64,000 nucleotides of DNA, taken from Antarcticimicrobium luteum. GTDB lineage: Bacteria; Pseudomonadota; Alphaproteobacteria; Rhodobacterales; Rhodobacteraceae. The notes under the pieces are model-generated. The model was given only the letters and a program-made list of their open reading frames with translations. It was not told where the DNA came from and did not search any database. Numbering within the stretch: the first letter of the stretch is position 1; the number at the start of each line of letters is the position of its first letter. Below are positions 1 through 11,413 of this stretch, piece after piece. The DNA is taken from NCBI RefSeq assembly GCF_004358185.1, contig NZ_SMUV01000061.1, forward strand, positions 1 to 64,000, in the 5' to 3' direction. The position numbers and the translations under genes are program-made.

Positions 1-11
1 GTGAACGGCGG

Positions 12-40
12 GCCGAAACCGTCCGGCGGGCGGTTTCGGC
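12..40. other. hairpin upstream of gcvP
   Basis: A perfect 10-bp stem (GCCGAAACCG at 12-21, CGGTTTCGGC at 31-40) encloses a 9-nt loop. No T run follows on the plus strand. It may be the 3' end structure of a gene lying left of the window (gcvH would be expected there) or part of the gcvP leader. No coding frame is recognisable in 1-167. Confidence 0.4.
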
Positions 41-167
41 AACGACCGGGCCCGGCCCGGGATAGCCCGCCGCCGGGGGCTCGGCGCCTCCGGCGGGATA
101 TAATCTAACGCAAGAAGATCAGGGGCGGTGTCCGGTCCGGGCGCTGCCATGCCAGAGAGACATCGCA

Positions 168-3017
168 ATGACCTACACGCCCACCGATTACCTGCCCTAT
201 GATTTCGCCAACCGCCGCCATATCGGCCCCTCGCCCAGGGAAATGGACGAGATGCTGGGCGTGGTCGGTGCCGACAGCCTGGAGGCGCTGATCGACCAGA
301 CCGTACCCAAGGCGATCCGGCAGGCGTCCAAGCTGGATTTCGGCAAACCCAAATCCGAGCGCGAGCTGCTCTGGCACTTGCGCCGGGTGGCCGAGAAGAA
401 CAAGGTGCTGACCTCGCTGATCGGGCAGGGCTATCACGGCACGGTGACGCCGCCGGCGATCCAGCGCAACATCCTGGAAAACCCGGCCTGGTACACCGCC
501 TATACCCCCTATCAGCCGGAGATCAGCCAGGGCCGGCTCGAGGCGCTGTTGAATTTCCAGACCATGATCAGCGACCTGACCGGGCTGGAGGTGGCCAATG
601 CCTCGCTGCTGGACGAGGCCACCGCCTGCGCCGAGGCGATGACCATGGCGCAGCGGGTGGCGAAATCGAAGGCCATGGCGTTCTTTGTTGATGAGAACTG
701 CCACCCCCAGAACATCGCGGTGATGCAAACCCGCGCCGCGCCGCTGGGCATCGAGGTGATCATCGGCGCGCCGGAGAGCCTGGAGGCCGACAAGGTGTTC
801 GGCGCCATTTTCCAGTATCCGGGCACCTTTGGCCATCTGACCGATTTCAGCGCCTCCATCGCCGCCCTGCACGACAACAAGGCGGTGGCGATCATGACCG
901 CCGACCCGATGGCGCTGACCCTGCTGAAAGAGCCGGGAGCGATGGGCGCCGACATCGCCGTGGGCAGCGTTCAGCGGTTCGGCGTTCCGATGGGCTATGG
1001 TGGCCCGCACGCCGCCTATATGGCCTGCCGCGACGCCTATAAACGCAACATGCCGGGCCGGATCGTCGGCGTCAGCGTCGACAGCCACGGCAACCGCGCC
1101 TATCGGCTGTCGCTGCAGACCCGCGAACAGCATATCCGCCGCGAAAAGGCGACCTCAAACGTCTGCACGGCGCAGGCGCTGCTGGCGGTCATGGCCTCGT
1201 TCTACGCGGTGTTCCACGGGCCCGAGGGGCTGCGCGCCATCGCGCAGCGCATCCACCGCAAGACCGCACGGCTGGCCAAAGGGCTGGAGGCGGCAGGCTT
1301 CAAGGTCGAGCCGAAGCAATTCTTCGACACTCTGACCGTCGATGTCGGCCTGTTGCAGCGCGGCGTGTTGCAGGCCGCCGTGCGCGAGGGGGTGAACCTG
1401 CGCCGGGTCGGCAGCTCGAAGGTGGGCATCACGCTGGATGAACAGACCCGCCCGGCCACCATCGAGGCGGTCTGGCGCGCCTTTGGCATCATCATGGACG
1501 CGGAGGAGGTGACAAGCGAATACCGCCTGCCCGACGCGCTCCTGCGCGAAAGCTCCTATCTCGATCACCCGATCTTTCACATGAACCGGGCCGAGACCGA
1601 GATGATGCGCTACATGCGCCGTCTGGCCGACCGCGATCTGGCGCTGGACCGGGCGATGATCCCGCTGGGCTCCTGCACGATGAAGCTGAACGCGGCGGCC
1701 GAGATGATGCCGATCTCCTGGCCTGAATTCGCCGATCTGCATCCCTTCGTCCCCGCCGATCAGGCCCAGGGCTATGCCGAGATGATTGCCGATCTCTCTG
1801 CCAAACTCTGCCAGATCACAGGGTACGCCGCCTTTTCGATGCAGCCCAATTCCGGCGCACAGGGGGAATACGCGGGCCTGCTGACCATCTCGGCCTGGCA
1901 CCGGTCGCGCGGCGAGGGTCATCGCAAGGTCTGCCTGATCCCGGTCAGCGCCCATGGCACCAACCCCGCCAGCGCCCATATGGTCGGCTGGGACGTGGTG
2001 GTAGTGAAATCGGCCGAGAACGGCGACATCGACCTCGACGATTTCCGTGCCAAGGCCGAAAAGCACGCCGGTAACCTTGCCGGCTGCATGATCACCTATC
2101 CCTCGACCCACGGGGTGTTCGAGGAGACCGTGCGCGAGGTCTGCGAGATCACCCATGCCCACGGCGGCCAGGTCTATATCGACGGCGCCAACCTGAACGC
2201 GATGGTGGGCCTTGCCCGACCCGGCGACGTCGGCGGCGATGTGAGCCACCTGAACCTGCACAAGACCTTTGCCATCCCGCATGGCGGTGGCGGCCCCGGC
2301 ATGGGCCCGATCGGCGTGCAGGAGCATCTGGTGCCCTTCCTTCCCGGCCATCCCCACACCGGCGGCGCCGAGGGGCCGGTCTCGGGGGCGCCGTTCGGTT
2401 CGGCCTCGATCCTGGCGATCAGCTGGGCCTATTGCCTGTTGATGGGCGGCGAGGGGCTGACCCAGGCGACCCGGGTGGCGATCCTGAACGGCAACTACAT
2501 CGCCAAGCGCCTCGAGGGGGCCTATGACGTTCTGTACAAGGGCGGCAAGGGTCGGGTCGCGCATGAATGCATCATCGACACGCGGCCCTTCGCCGACAGC
2601 GCCGGGGTCACCGTGGATGACATCGCCAAGCGGCTGATGGACTGCGGGTTCCACGCGCCGACGATGAGCTGGCCGGTCGCCGGCACGCTGATGATCGAAC
2701 CCACCGAGAGCGAGACCAAGGCCGAGCTTGACCGGTTCTGCGATGCGATGCTGGCGATCCGCGAAGAGATCCGCGCGATCGAGGAGGGCCGGATGGACCC
2801 CGAGAACAACCCGCTGAAACACGCCCCCCACACGATGGAGGATCTGGTCAAGGACTGGGAGCGCCCCTATTCGCGCGAACAGGGGTGTTTCCCGCCGGGC
2901 GCCTTCCGGGTCGACAAGTACTGGCCGCCGGTGGGCCGGGTCGACAACGTTTATGGCGACCGCCATTTGGTCTGCACCTGCCCGCCGCTCGAGGATTACG
3001 TCGAGGCGGCGGAGTAA
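168..3017 (+). CDS. gcvP: glycine dehydrogenase (decarboxylating), P-protein
   Basis: Single-chain 949-residue P-protein of the glycine cleavage system. It is a cytoplasmic PLP enzyme that decarboxylates glycine and passes the aminomethyl group to lipoyl-GcvH. Length fits the fused N+C form found in Proteobacteria. The C-terminal half carries the PLP lysine in the stretch [18 protein letters not shown], where Lys is about residue 699. The N-terminus reads as a normal P-protein start (RRHIGPS near residue 18). The ATG at 168 has a weak purine-rich site (gagaga) before it. A strong hairpin terminator follows the stop. The T and H partners are not in the window but would be expected immediately to the left. 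Confidence 0.97.
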   Translation: MTYTPTDYLPYDFANRRHIGPSPREMDEMLGVVGADSLEALIDQTVPKAIRQASKLDFGKPKSERELLWHLRRVAEKNKVLTSLIGQGYHGTVTPPAIQRNILENPAWYTAYTPYQPEISQGRLEALLNFQTMISDLTGLEVANASLLDEATACAEAMTMAQRVAKSKAMAFFVDENCHPQNIAVMQTRAAPLGIEVIIGAPESLEADKVFGAIFQYPGTFGHLTDFSASIAALHDNKAVAIMTADPMALTLLKEPGAMGADIAVGSVQRFGVPMGYGGPHAAYMACRDAYKRNMPGRIVGVSVDSHGNRAYRLSLQTREQHIRREKATSNVCTAQALLAVMASFYAVFHGPEGLRAIAQRIHRKTARLAKGLEAAGFKVEPKQFFDTLTVDVGLLQRGVLQAAVREGVNLRRVGSSKVGITLDEQTRPATIEAVWRAFGIIMDAEEVTSEYRLPDALLRESSYLDHPIFHMNRAETEMMRYMRRLADRDLALDRAMIPLGSCTMKLNAAAEMMPISWPEFADLHPFVPADQAQGYAEMIADLSAKLCQITGYAAFSMQPNSGAQGEYAGLLTISAWHRSRGEGHRKVCLIPVSAHGTNPASAHMVGWDVVVVKSAENGDIDLDDFRAKAEKHAGNLAGCMITYPSTHGVFEETVREVCEITHAHGGQVYIDGANLNAMVGLARPGDVGGDVSHLNLHKTFAIPHGGGGPGMGPIGVQEHLVPFLPGHPHTGGAEGPVSGAPFGSASILAISWAYCLLMGGEGLTQATRVAILNGNYIAKRLEGAYDVLYKGGKGRVAHECIIDTRPFADSAGVTVDDIAKRLMDCGFHAPTMSWPVAGTLMIEPTESETKAELDRFCDAMLAIREEIRAIEEGRMDPENNPLKHAPHTMEDLVKDWERPYSREQGCFPPGAFRVDKYWPPVGRVDNVYGDRHLVCTCPPLEDYVEAAE

Positions 3018-3026
3018 AACGCAACG

Positions 3027-3053
3027 GGCGGGCCTTTGGCCCGCCATTTCTTT
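3027..3053 (+). terminator. terminator of gcvP
   Basis: Perfect 8-bp stem GGCGGGCC / GGCCCGCC with a TTT loop begins 9 bases after the gcvP stop codon and is followed by the T-rich stretch atttcttta. Confidence 0.8.
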
Positions 3054-3380
3054 ATGGACCCCGCCTCTGGACGGGTCTCCTGCGGGCTTCTTCCCGGGCC
3101 TCTCTGCGGCGCGAAACGCCATTGGGCGGGGGCCGGAGCGCGGCGCGAATCAAGTTCCTGCGGCGGAACCGACCGGATCCTCTGTTTTGCTTGGCGAAAC
3201 CGTCTTTCGCACATGCCCTGGGCCTGAAATTTTTCGGCGCATCTGAAAAACGCTTTAAATTTCAGGGGATGCAAGGTGTGACGTGCCGTCAACACGCTGG
3301 ACATTTGCCGCGACCCCGCGCAGTCTCTGACCCAAGCGCAGGGCCGGGATTTGGCCGGCCAGACGGGAGGGAGAGCCGAA
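3054..3380 (+). other. intergenic region before the acyl-CoA dehydrogenase
   Basis: About 330 bases with no convincing gene. The right half (from about 3220) is less GC-rich (aaatttttcggcg, aaacgctttaaatttcagg), so the promoter of the dehydrogenase is probably there. No clear operator was found. The last 20 bases hold the ribosome site gggagggag. Confidence 0.4.
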
Positions 3381-4616
<1,236 letters not shown>

Positions 4617-4643
4617 GCGGCATCGCCGCCGGACAGCATGATC

Positions 4644-4671
4644 AGGCGGCCCCCCGGGGCCGCCTTTTTTC
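4644..4671 (+). terminator. rho-independent terminator after the acyl-CoA dehydrogenase
   Basis: GC stem (AGGCGGCCCC pairing with GGGGCCGCCT, effective loop of 2-4 nt) followed by six T residues, 28 bases after the stop codon. Confidence 0.92.
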
Positions 4672-4704
4672 TTGCCCGGCTTTCGCCGCCGAAACCCCGC
4701 CAAT

Positions 4705-4716
4705 GTTCATATGAAC
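4705..4716. promoter_or_regulatory. 12-bp palindrome in the ugpB upstream region
   Basis: GTTCATATGAAC is a perfect 12-bp palindrome about 130 bases before the ugpB start and just after the previous terminator. It is followed by the AT-richer stretch cacatagtttcattcgag. It could be an operator for the transporter operon. The regulator is not identifiable and no regulator gene is adjacent. Confidence 0.35.
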
Positions 4717-4843
4717 GTCACATAGTTTCATTCGAGTGTCATCTACCGCTCCTAAGACCGCCCGGCGGGCGCCGATCCCGCCTTGGCAGTTTCAATGACG
4801 GGCCGGCGGCTTCGCCTCATCGGTCCCGCCGAAGGAGAACGAG

Positions 4844-6157
4844 ATGACCATCAAGACCATTCTGACGGCCACGACGGCCCTCGCCATCGCCGCCCCGGCC
4901 TTTGCCGCCGACAAGGCCCAGGTGCAGTTCTGGCACGCCATGGGCGGCGAGCTGGGCACCATCGTCGATACATTCGCCGCCGATTACAGCGCCGGTTCGG
5001 AAACCTGCCAGATCAACGCCGTCTACAAGGGCAACTATACCGAGAACATGACCGCCGCGATCGCCGCCTTCCGCGCCGGCGAGCAGCCGCATGTGGTGCA
5101 GGTCTTCGAGGTCGGGACCGCCACCATGATGGCCGCCGAGGACAAGGGCGCGGTCTATCCCGTCTACAAGCTGATGCAGGACGCCGGCGTCGATTTCGAC
5201 CAGTCCGCCTATCTGCCTGCCGTGGTCTCCTATTACACCGACACCGACAACAACCTGCTGTCGCTGCCCTTCAACAGCTCGACCCCGGTCATGTGGTACA
5301 ACAAGACCGCACTGGACGCCGCCGGCGTTGCCGTGCCCACCACCTGGGACGAGGTCGAGGAAGCCGCCCGCGCGCTGAAGGCCAATGGCGTCGAAAAGCC
5401 GTTCTCGATGGGCTGGCAGTCCTGGACCCAGATCGAGAACTACTCGGCCTGGCACAACATCCCGATGGCGTCCGAGGAAAACGGGTTCGCCTCGCTGAAG
5501 ACCGAGTTCACCTTCAACAACGACGCGGTGGTCAACCATATCCAGCGCATCGCGGATATGGGTAAAGAGGGGCTGTTCGGTTACGGCGGCCGTCGCGGCG
5601 ACTCGCGCGGGATGTTCGTCAACGGCGAAACCGCGCTGTGGATCAACTCCTCGGCCTATTACGGCGGCTTCAAGAGCGACATCAAGGATTTCGAATTCGG
5701 CCAGACCATGCTGCCGCTCGACACCGCCGTGGCCGACGCGCCGCAGAACTCGATCATCGGCGGCGCCACCCTGTGGGTGCTCAACGGCCACAAGAGCGAC
5801 GAATACAAATGCGTCGCCGAATTCTTCCAGTACCTGTCGCAGCCCGAGCAGCAGGCGTTCTGGCATCAGAACACCGGCTATGTTCCGATCACCACCGCCG
5901 CCTATGAGCTGTCGAAAGAGCAGGGCTTTTACAAAACCGATCCCGGCACCGACACCGCGATCAAGGAACTCAGCCTGAACACGCCGACGCCGAATTCCAA
6001 GGGCATCCGTTTTGGCAACTTCGTGCAGGCGCGCGACATCATCAACGAAGAGCTGGAGGCCGTCTGGGCCGGCGACAAGACCGCGCGCGAGGCGATGGAC
6101 GCCGCGGTCGAGCGCGGCAACGCGCTGCTGCGCAAGTTCGAAGACGCAAACTCCTGA
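4844..6157 (+). CDS. ugpB: sn-glycerol-3-phosphate ABC transporter substrate-binding protein
   Basis: Periplasmic binding protein of 437 residues with a clear Sec signal peptide (hydrophobic segment followed by PAFAADKA, cleavage near residue 22). The mature start [12 protein letters not shown] and the segments [20 protein letters not shown] and [14 protein letters not shown] match the UgpB branch of extracellular solute-binding protein family 1. It captures glycerol-3-phosphate or glycerophosphodiesters for the membrane complex encoded next. Ribosome site aaggagaacgag precedes the ATG. It is first in an ugpBAEC operon. A hairpin after the gene probably lets the binding protein be made in excess. 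Phosphate starvation control is usual for this family but no Pho box was identified. Confidence 0.93.
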   Translation: MTIKTILTATTALAIAAPAFAADKAQVQFWHAMGGELGTIVDTFAADYSAGSETCQINAVYKGNYTENMTAAIAAFRAGEQPHVVQVFEVGTATMMAAEDKGAVYPVYKLMQDAGVDFDQSAYLPAVVSYYTDTDNNLLSLPFNSSTPVMWYNKTALDAAGVAVPTTWDEVEEAARALKANGVEKPFSMGWQSWTQIENYSAWHNIPMASEENGFASLKTEFTFNNDAVVNHIQRIADMGKEGLFGYGGRRGDSRGMFVNGETALWINSSAYYGGFKSDIKDFEFGQTMLPLDTAVADAPQNSIIGGATLWVLNGHKSDEYKCVAEFFQYLSQPEQQAFWHQNTGYVPITTAAYELSKEQGFYKTDPGTDTAIKELSLNTPTPNSKGIRFGNFVQARDIINEELEAVWAGDKTAREAMDAAVERGNALLRKFEDANS

Positions 6158-6172
6158 GTTCGAAATCGGCGC

Positions 6173-6196
6173 GGGCGGCCTCCTTTGGGGCCGCCC
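6173..6196 (+). other. intercistronic hairpin between ugpB and ugpA
   Basis: GGGCGGCC (6173-6180) pairs with GGCCGCCC (6189-6196) around an 8-nt loop. No long T run follows, so it is more likely an mRNA stabilising or partial attenuation structure than a full terminator. Such hairpins are common after binding-protein genes in importer operons. Confidence 0.65.
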
Positions 6197-6216
6197 CTGC
6201 CTTTGCTGGCGGTCCC

Positions 6217-7098
6217 ATGCAGAAACGTGTCATCTTTCGGTCCAGGTCGCTGCCCTATCTGCTGGTGCTGCCGCAGATCGCGGTCACCCTGGTGTTCTTT
6301 TTCTGGCCGTCCTACCAGGCGCTGGAAAGCTCGTTCTTCATCGAGGACGCCTTCGGGTTTTCGCGCGAATGGGTCGGCCTGCGCAATTACCGCGACCTGT
6401 TCGCGGATCCCGGTTATCTCAGATCCTTCCGCACCACGCTGGTCTTCGGGCTGTCGGTGACGGCGCTGGCGCTGGGGACGTCCCTGGGGCTGGCGGTCGC
6501 GGCCAACCGGGTGCTGCGCGCCGCGCAAAGCTATCGCACGCTGCTGATATGGCCCTATGCGGTGGCGCCGGCGCTGGCCGGCGTGATCTGGTACTTCCTG
6601 ATGAACCCGTCGATGGGTATCGTCGCCTACTGGCTCAAGGGGCTGGGGGTGGAGTGGAACCACTACGTCAACGGGAACCAGGCGCTGATCCTTGTGGTGG
6701 TTGCCGCCGCGTGGAAACAGATCAGCTATAATTTCCTGTTCTTCCTCGCCGGTCTGCAAAGCATCCCGAAATCCCTGATCGAGGCTGCCGCCATCGATCG
6801 CGCCGGCCCGATCCGCCGGTTCTGGACGATCACAATGCCGCTGCTGTCGCCGACGACCTTCTTCTTGCTGGTGGTCAATCTCGTCTATGCCTTTTTTGAC
6901 ACCTTCGCGCTGATCCACGCCACCACCAATGGCGGGCCGGCCGATGCCACCTCGGTTCTGGTGTTCCGGGTCTACAACACCGGCTTTATCGGCCAGGACT
7001 ATGGCTCCAGCGCGGCGCAGTCGGTGGTGCTGATGGCGCTGGTGATCGGCATGACCTTCATCCAGTTCCGTTATGTCGAGCGCAAGGTGACGTACTGA
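6217..7098 (+). CDS. ugpA: sn-glycerol-3-phosphate ABC transporter permease UgpA
   Basis: Inner-membrane permease of 293 residues with six hydrophobic segments, the first near residues 15-35 ([20 protein letters not shown]). The MalF/UgpA-type EAA loop is visible as [20 protein letters not shown], the contact for the ATPase subunit. It forms the membrane channel with UgpE. It sits 59 bases after ugpB, and its stop codon overlaps the ugpE start by one base (TGATG), indicating translational coupling. Confidence 0.93.
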   Translation: MQKRVIFRSRSLPYLLVLPQIAVTLVFFFWPSYQALESSFFIEDAFGFSREWVGLRNYRDLFADPGYLRSFRTTLVFGLSVTALALGTSLGLAVAANRVLRAAQSYRTLLIWPYAVAPALAGVIWYFLMNPSMGIVAYWLKGLGVEWNHYVNGNQALILVVVAAAWKQISYNFLFFLAGLQSIPKSLIEAAAIDRAGPIRRFWTITMPLLSPTTFFLLVVNLVYAFFDTFALIHATTNGGPADATSVLVFRVYNTGFIGQDYGSSAAQSVVLMALVIGMTFIQFRYVERKVTY

Positions 7099-7946
7099 TG
7101 GTCGAAAACCGCCCCATCCTGAACATCCTGACCCATGCAGTCCTGATCCTGGGCGTACTGTTCCTGTGCTTTCCGGTCTGGATGGCGCTGGTCGCTTCCA
7201 CCCATGGCGCCGAGGCGCTGTCCAGGGCGCCGATCCCGCTGTGGTTTGGCGGCCAGGGCTGGGACAACTATACCCAGCTTCTGTCCGCCGGCCTGCCCGC
7301 GGCCGGCGGCGTGCCGATCGGGATGATGATGATGAACAGCCTGATCATGGCGCTGGTCATCACCTTTGGAAAGATCGCGATCTCGATCATCTCGGCCTAT
7401 GCGATCGTCTATTTCCGGTTTCCCTTCCGCATGGGGTTCTTCTGGATGATCTTTCTCACGCTGATGCTGCCGGTCGAGGTGCGGATCCTGCCCACCTTCG
7501 ACGTGGTCACCAGACTGGGGATGCTCAACACCTATGCCGGGCTCACCATCCCGCTGATCGCCTCGGCGACGGCGACCTTCCTGTTCCGGCAATTCTTTCT
7601 CACCATCCCGGACGAGCTGGTCGAGGCGGCCCGTATCGACCGCGCCGGTCCGGTCCGCTTCTTCATCGATATCCTGCTGCCGATGAGCCGCACCAATATC
7701 GCGGCGCTCTTCATCATCCTCTTCATCTATGGCTGGAACCAGTACCTCTGGCCGCTGCTGGTGACCACGGAAGAGGGTCTTTACACCGTGGTCATGGGGA
7801 TCCAGCGGATGGTGAACTCGGGCGAGGCGCTGCCGGTGTGGCACTTCGTCATGGGCACCGCCATTCTGGGTATGATCCCGCCGGTGGTGGTCGTCGTGGC
7901 GATGCAGAAACTCTTCGTCAAAGGCCTGGTCGAAAGCGAGAAATAA
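7098..7946 (+). CDS. ugpE: sn-glycerol-3-phosphate ABC transporter permease UgpE
   Basis: Second permease subunit, 282 residues, MalG/UgpE type, with several membrane segments (for example [20 protein letters not shown] near the N-terminus). The EAA loop is [20 protein letters not shown]. It pairs with UgpA in the inner membrane. The start overlaps the ugpA stop by one base, and ugpC follows after 4 bases, so the three are co-translated. Confidence 0.93.
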   Translation: MVENRPILNILTHAVLILGVLFLCFPVWMALVASTHGAEALSRAPIPLWFGGQGWDNYTQLLSAGLPAAGGVPIGMMMMNSLIMALVITFGKIAISIISAYAIVYFRFPFRMGFFWMIFLTLMLPVEVRILPTFDVVTRLGMLNTYAGLTIPLIASATATFLFRQFFLTIPDELVEAARIDRAGPVRFFIDILLPMSRTNIAALFIILFIYGWNQYLWPLLVTTEEGLYTVVMGIQRMVNSGEALPVWHFVMGTAILGMIPPVVVVVAMQKLFVKGLVESEK

Positions 7947-7950
7947 CAAC

Positions 7951-9042
7951 ATGGCGACCCTTCATCTGAACGCGCTTGGCAAAACCTATCCCGGCGGCGT
8001 GACCGCCGCATCGGAGGTCTCGGTCGAGATATCCGACGGCGAATTCGTCGTCCTCGTCGGCCCCTCCGGCTGCGGCAAATCCACCATCCTGCGGATGATC
8101 GCCGGGCTTGAGACGATCACCGAGGGCGAGCTTTCCATCGACGGCGCCCGCGTCAACGACCGCGAGCCGGGCGAGCGCGATATCGCCATGGTGTTCCAGA
8201 ACTACGCGCTTTACCCGCATATGAGCGTGCGCAAGAACATGGAATACGGGCTGAAGAACGAGGGCCTGCCAAAGGCTCAGATCGCCGCGCGCATCGCCGA
8301 GGCCGCCCGCACCCTGCGGCTGGAAGAGTATCTCGACCGCAAGCCGCGGCAGCTCTCGGGGGGGCAACGCCAGCGCGTCGCCATGGGCCGCGCCATCGTG
8401 CGTCAGCCCAAGGTGTTCCTGTTCGACGAGCCGCTGTCGAACCTCGATGCCAAGCTGCGCACCCAGCTGCGGGCCGAACTCAAGGCGCTGCACCGGCGGC
8501 TCGGCGCCACCTTCGTCTATGTCACCCATGACCAGGTGGAGGCGATGAGCCTGGCGGACCGGATCGTGATCATGAATGCCGGCCGGGTCGAGCAGATCGG
8601 CACACCGATGGACCTCTACCTGCGTCCGGCGAGCCGTTTTGTCGCCGAATTCATCGGCAGCCCCTCGATGAACATGCTGGAGGGGCGCATCGGCGCCGAT
8701 CGCGCCAGCGTGACCTTCGGGCAGGCATCGGCGCTGTCGCTTGGCTTCGATCTGCCGGGGCCGGCGGGCCATCCCATCGCGCTGGGCGTGCGGCCCGAGC
8801 ATCTGCACCTCGCGCCGGGCGGGGCAGGGGGGATCGATCTTGCGGTGCAGTTCATCGAACAGCTGGGCGCCGACACGGTGGTGCATGGCGCCGTGCCCGG
8901 CGCCGCCGGGCCGCTGGCGGTGCGGCTGGCGGGCGTGCAACGGTATGAGGCGGGGGCGGTGCTGTCGCTCGCCTGTTCGGCGGAGAACCTGCATCTGTTC
9001 GATGCGGAAACCGGGGTGCGGCTGGCGGCGGATGCCGTGTAG
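7951..9042 (+). CDS. ugpC: sn-glycerol-3-phosphate ABC transporter ATP-binding protein UgpC
   Basis: ATPase of 363 residues, MalK/UgpC class. Walker A is GPSGCGKST (near residue 36), the ABC signature is [14 protein letters not shown], Walker B is [12 protein letters not shown], and the switch histidine is in [12 protein letters not shown]-terminal TOBE-like regulatory domain follows (residues about 240-363). It drives import through UgpAE. This is the last gene of the operon. No ugpQ phosphodiesterase follows. Instead a structured repeat separates it from the convergent apt gene. Confidence 0.93.
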   Translation: MATLHLNALGKTYPGGVTAASEVSVEISDGEFVVLVGPSGCGKSTILRMIAGLETITEGELSIDGARVNDREPGERDIAMVFQNYALYPHMSVRKNMEYGLKNEGLPKAQIAARIAEAARTLRLEEYLDRKPRQLSGGQRQRVAMGRAIVRQPKVFLFDEPLSNLDAKLRTQLRAELKALHRRLGATFVYVTHDQVEAMSLADRIVIMNAGRVEQIGTPMDLYLRPASRFVAEFIGSPSMNMLEGRIGADRASVTFGQASALSLGFDLPGPAGHPIALGVRPEHLHLAPGGAGGIDLAVQFIEQLGADTVVHGAVPGAAGPLAVRLAGVQRYEAGAVLSLACSAENLHLFDAETGVRLAADAV

Positions 9043-9101
9043 AGCGTTCCAAACGCACTGATCGGAATGAATGGGGGGCGGAGCGGAGCGCAGTTTCGCC
9101 C

Positions 9102-9261
9102 GAATAGCGCCGCAGGCGCCGGGCGGGCGCCTGCCCGGTCCGGCGGGCTGACGCTTTGGCGACGGTGTGCCCCTTTCATATCATGGAGGGGTTTGGCTGG
9201 GACAAAGCGCGCCGCTCGCCTGTTGCGCGCGTCATCCCCCGGGCAGGCGCCCGCCCGGCGC
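9102..9261 (+). repeat. dispersed intergenic repeat, copy A, with 23-bp paired arms
   Basis: Lies between convergent ugpC and apt. Arms 9116-9138 and 9239-9261 are a perfect 23-bp inverted repeat with 100 nt between them. The interior (GTTTGGCTGGGACAAAGCG at 9191-9209) aligns with ATTTGGCAGGGATAAAGCG in copy B (10573-10591). A GCCGCAGG box precedes the left arm as in copy B. It could act as a bidirectional terminator. The remaining bases of 9043-9309 hold no gene. Confidence 0.7.
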
Positions 9262-9309
9262 GCGTTGCGCCAAGGGGGGCAGGTCGTTCAGCGCTCGGAG
9301 CGGCCCCGC

Positions 9310-9849
9310 TCACTCCCCCTCGAAGGAACACAGGGCGTGCACGTCCATGCCCAGCCCCTCCAGCACCTTGCGTCCGCCCAGATCGGGCAGGTCGACGACA
9401 AAGGCGCAGCTGACGATATCGCCGCCCAGCCGCTCGATCAGCTTGATGCCCGCCGCACAGGTGCCGCCGGTGGCCAGCAGATCGTCCACCACCAGGATCT
9501 TTTCGCCCGGCGAAATGGCGTCGTCATGGATCTCGACGATCGCTTCGCCGTATTCCAGCTTGTAGTCTTGGCTGATCGTGGTGCCGGGCAGCTTGCCCTT
9601 CTTGCGGATCGGCACGAAACCGACGCTGAGCTGGTGCGCGATCGCCCCGCCCAGGATGAAGCCGCGCGCCTCCAGCCCCACCACCTTGTCGATGCGCTCG
9701 CCCGCATAGGGGTGCAGCATCTGGTCGATCGCCATGCGGAACCCGCGCGGGTCGGCGAACAGCGTGGTGACATCGCGGAACATGATCCCCTCATGCGGGA
9801 AATCCACGATGGTGCGGATATAGTCTTTGACGGATGCGGGTTTGGTCAT
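9310..9849 (-). CDS. apt: adenine phosphoribosyltransferase
   Basis: Cytoplasmic purine-salvage enzyme of 179 residues that makes AMP from adenine and PRPP. The PRPP-binding motif [14 protein letters not shown] is intact. The N-terminal segment [18 protein letters not shown] and the region [13 protein letters not shown] are typical of Apt. Length matches the family (170-185). It is transcribed toward ugpC and separated from it by repeat copy A. The related salvage enzyme mtnP lies 1.6 kb upstream on the same strand but not in one operon. Confidence 0.95.
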   Translation of the reverse strand: MTKPASVKDYIRTIVDFPHEGIMFRDVTTLFADPRGFRMAIDQMLHPYAGERIDKVVGLEARGFILGGAIAHQLSVGFVPIRKKGKLPGTTISQDYKLEYGEAIVEIHDDAISPGEKILVVDDLLATGGTCAAGIKLIERLGGDIVSCAFVVDLPDLGGRKVLEGLGMDVHALCSFEGE

Positions 9850-9964
9850 GGCACGGCTCCGGCTGAAATCAACGCGCCGGGTTTGGCCGATGCGGCTCGC
9901 GCATGCAAGGGGCGCGTGCCGGAGCCTTTCGTCCCACCGCCCGGGGGGGCGCAGGAAGGGCCGC

Positions 9965-10081
9965 TCAGTGCGGCGTGTCGCGATAGCGGCGGTAAAGCGC
10001 GGCGGGCAGCCAGCTCAGATGCGGTTTGTTCCAGTCCCGGCGGTCGCGCGTCAGGAATGCCTGTGCTGTGTGAAGGTTCAT
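9965..10081 (-). CDS. small protein of unknown function (38 residues)
   Basis: Short frame [13 protein letters not shown]...[10 protein letters not shown], rich in Arg and aromatic residues, strongly basic. It is supported by a good ribosome site (gaaaggaaaggcaa) directly before the ATG and by its own promoter region shared with the divergent small gene at 10190. I do not recognise the family. It lies 115 bases upstream of apt on the same strand and could be co-transcribed with it. No membrane segment or Cys motif is seen. Confidence 0.55.
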   Translation of the reverse strand: MNLHTAQAFLTRDRRDWNKPHLSWLPAALYRRYRDTPH

Positions 10082-10108
10082 TTGCCTTTCCTTTCGTTTT
10101 GATGTTAC

Positions 10109-10125
10109 GTCGATTGCATATCGAC
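10109..10125. promoter_or_regulatory. palindromic operator candidate between two divergent small genes
   Basis: GTCGAT-TGCAT-ATCGAC (17 bp, perfect 6-bp arms) lies 27 bases from the start of the 38-residue gene and about 65 bases from the ribbon-helix-helix-like gene. A second AT-rich symmetrical stretch (tatacaacgtatatac) follows at about 10132-10147. The DNA here is clearly less GC-rich than its surroundings, consistent with a shared promoter. Confidence 0.5.
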
Positions 10126-10189
10126 AATCCCTATACAACGTATATACAAGGGATGTACCAAGCTCAAGGGGCGATGGGACAGAACGCGC

Positions 10190-10363
10190 GTGGCGAAAAA
10201 AGAGAACAAGCCTTCCAGCAAGAAGAACAGCCAATTGGTGCTGCGCCTCGACAAGGACGAGCGTGACGCCTTTGTCGAGCTGTGCAAGCAGATGGATACC
10301 AGCGCGGCCCGGGAAATCCGCCGCTTTATCCGCGAGTTCATGAAGGAGAACGCGGCGGAATAA
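10190..10363 (+). CDS. small ribbon-helix-helix-like protein
   Basis: 57 residues from a GTG start: a lysine-rich N-terminus (AKKENKPSSKKNS), then SQLVLRLDKDERDAF and a helical end (MDTSAAREIRRFIREFMKEN). A short beta strand of alternating residues (QLVLRL) followed by two helices is the layout of ribbon-helix-helix DNA-binding proteins. It may bind the palindrome upstream (10109-10125). No strong ribosome site is visible before the GTG, so the exact start is uncertain. No toxin partner is adjacent, so I do not call it an antitoxin. Confidence 0.55.
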   Translation: MAKKENKPSSKKNSQLVLRLDKDERDAFVELCKQMDTSAAREIRRFIREFMKENAAE

Positions 10364-10714
10364 CCCCCGGTCCTCTCCCGGCAGAGATGAGCGCCCGACT
10401 GCCGGTGGGCGCCGATGCGCTGTCGGCTCTCAGCTCAGAGCATCGCGCGCCCTCTGAGCCAACCCAAGCCCCCTTGCGCGGAACAAGGCCGCAGGCCGCC
10501 GCGCAAGCGCCGGACCGTCCCTGCGGTCTGGCGCTTGGCCGACGTGGGCGCGCCGATCGGATGTCGTCCGGATTTGGCAGGGATAAAGCGTGCCGATCAG
10601 ACGACGCTGCGCCAGCCCCCCGGTCCGGCGCTTGAGCGGCTCGCTCGATAGGGCGAGCCTCGGAGATAGGATGGAGGATTGCCAGGGCGCCGCTTGCGCC
10701 GCGCCCTTCCCGCC
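10364..10714. other. convergent intergenic region holding repeat copy B
   Basis: About 350 bases between the small RHH-like gene and lysE (convergent). No gene is seen. Besides the repeat copy at 10480-10645 it contains CTTGCGCGG (10473-10481) facing CCGCGCAAG (10499-10507), a further stem-loop overlapping the left end of that repeat. Confidence 0.5.
10480..10645 (+). repeat. dispersed intergenic repeat, copy B
   Basis: Box 1, GGAACAAGGCCGCAGGCCGC (10480-10499), matches copy C (reverse complement of 56702-56721) at 19 of 20 positions. Arms 10498-10517 and 10621-10640 pair at 19 of 20 positions (the inner 14 are perfect). The interior TCGTCCGGATTTGG and the segment up to the right arm align with copies A and C. 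It lies between convergent genes. Confidence 0.75.
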
Positions 10715-11344
10715 TTACGCCGGCCGCCTCAGCACCGCCGTGGCAACCCCCATCCCCATCAGCGTCAGGCCGCCGGTCCGGGTCAGCCCGGTGATCACCC
10801 GCGGCCGTCCGATCCAGGCCCGCAGCCGGTCGGCCAGCAGCGCATAGGCCAGCGCATTCAGCGCCGCCAGCCCCACGAAGGTGGCGATCAGGATCGCGAA
10901 CTGCGGCACCAGCGGCTCGGCGGGGCGCAGGAACTGCGGCACGAAGGCGATGAAAAAGGCGATGGATTTCGGGTTCAGGGCGGTCACCGCCGCCGCATGG
11001 CCGAACACCCCGCGCGCGGTGATATCGGTCTTGCGCGCCATCTCCTGCATGCCGGTGGCGGGCGCGCTGCGCAACAGCTTCCAGCCCATCCACAGCAGAT
11101 AGGCAGCCCCGACCCATTTCAGCACCGTAAACAACATGGCCGAGGTCATCACCAGCGCCCCCAGCCCGGCCAGCGAGGCGGTCATCGCCACGAAATCCCC
11201 CAGCGCCACGCCTGCGGCACTGGCCAGCGCGACGCTGCGCCCCTTGCTCAGCGCATAGCTCAGAACCAGCAGGATGGTCGGCCCCGGGATCAGCAGCAGC
11301 ACGGTGGAGGCGGCGACAAAGGCCAGCCAGAGATCGAGAGACAT
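10715..11344 (-). CDS. LysE/RhtB family translocator
   Basis: Inner-membrane exporter of about 209 residues, of the family that exports amino acids such as lysine, threonine or homoserine lactone. The family signature near the N-terminus is LLLIPGPTILLVLSYALSKG. About six hydrophobic segments follow, with ALNPKSIAFFIAFVPQF in the middle. The start at 11344 (MSLDLWLAF) is chosen because caggagtg lies 7 bases upstream. A longer in-frame start six codons earlier lacks a site. The substrate is not predictable. It is 69 bases downstream of mtnP on the same strand, possibly co-transcribed. Confidence 0.88.
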   Translation of the reverse strand: MSLDLWLAFVAASTVLLLIPGPTILLVLSYALSKGRSVALASAAGVALGDFVAMTASLAGLGALVMTSAMLFTVLKWVGAAYLLWMGWKLLRSAPATGMQEMARKTDITARGVFGHAAAVTALNPKSIAFFIAFVPQFLRPAEPLVPQFAILIATFVGLAALNALAYALLADRLRAWIGRPRVITGLTRTGGLTLMGMGVATAVLRRPA

Positions 11345-11413
11345 GGGATCACTCCTGAACAAAACGGTGCAGCTTTGCGCCGGACGTCGCAGAAATCAAG
11401 CCGGCTGCGGGCC

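Noticed and set aside
1-167. Glycine riboswitch or partial gcvH at the left edge
   Set aside because: Only one simple hairpin is visible, and no frame resembles the end of GcvH.
1155-3122. Long open frame antisense to gcvP, and similar ones antisense to ptsP, narK, moeA and edd
   Set aside because: Codon-position bias of the sense genes in high-GC DNA leaves antisense frames open; no ribosome sites or family features.
10190-10363. Antitoxin of a toxin-antitoxin pair
   Set aside because: The RHH-like protein has no adjacent toxin-like gene; the divergent 38-residue frame does not resemble a toxin.
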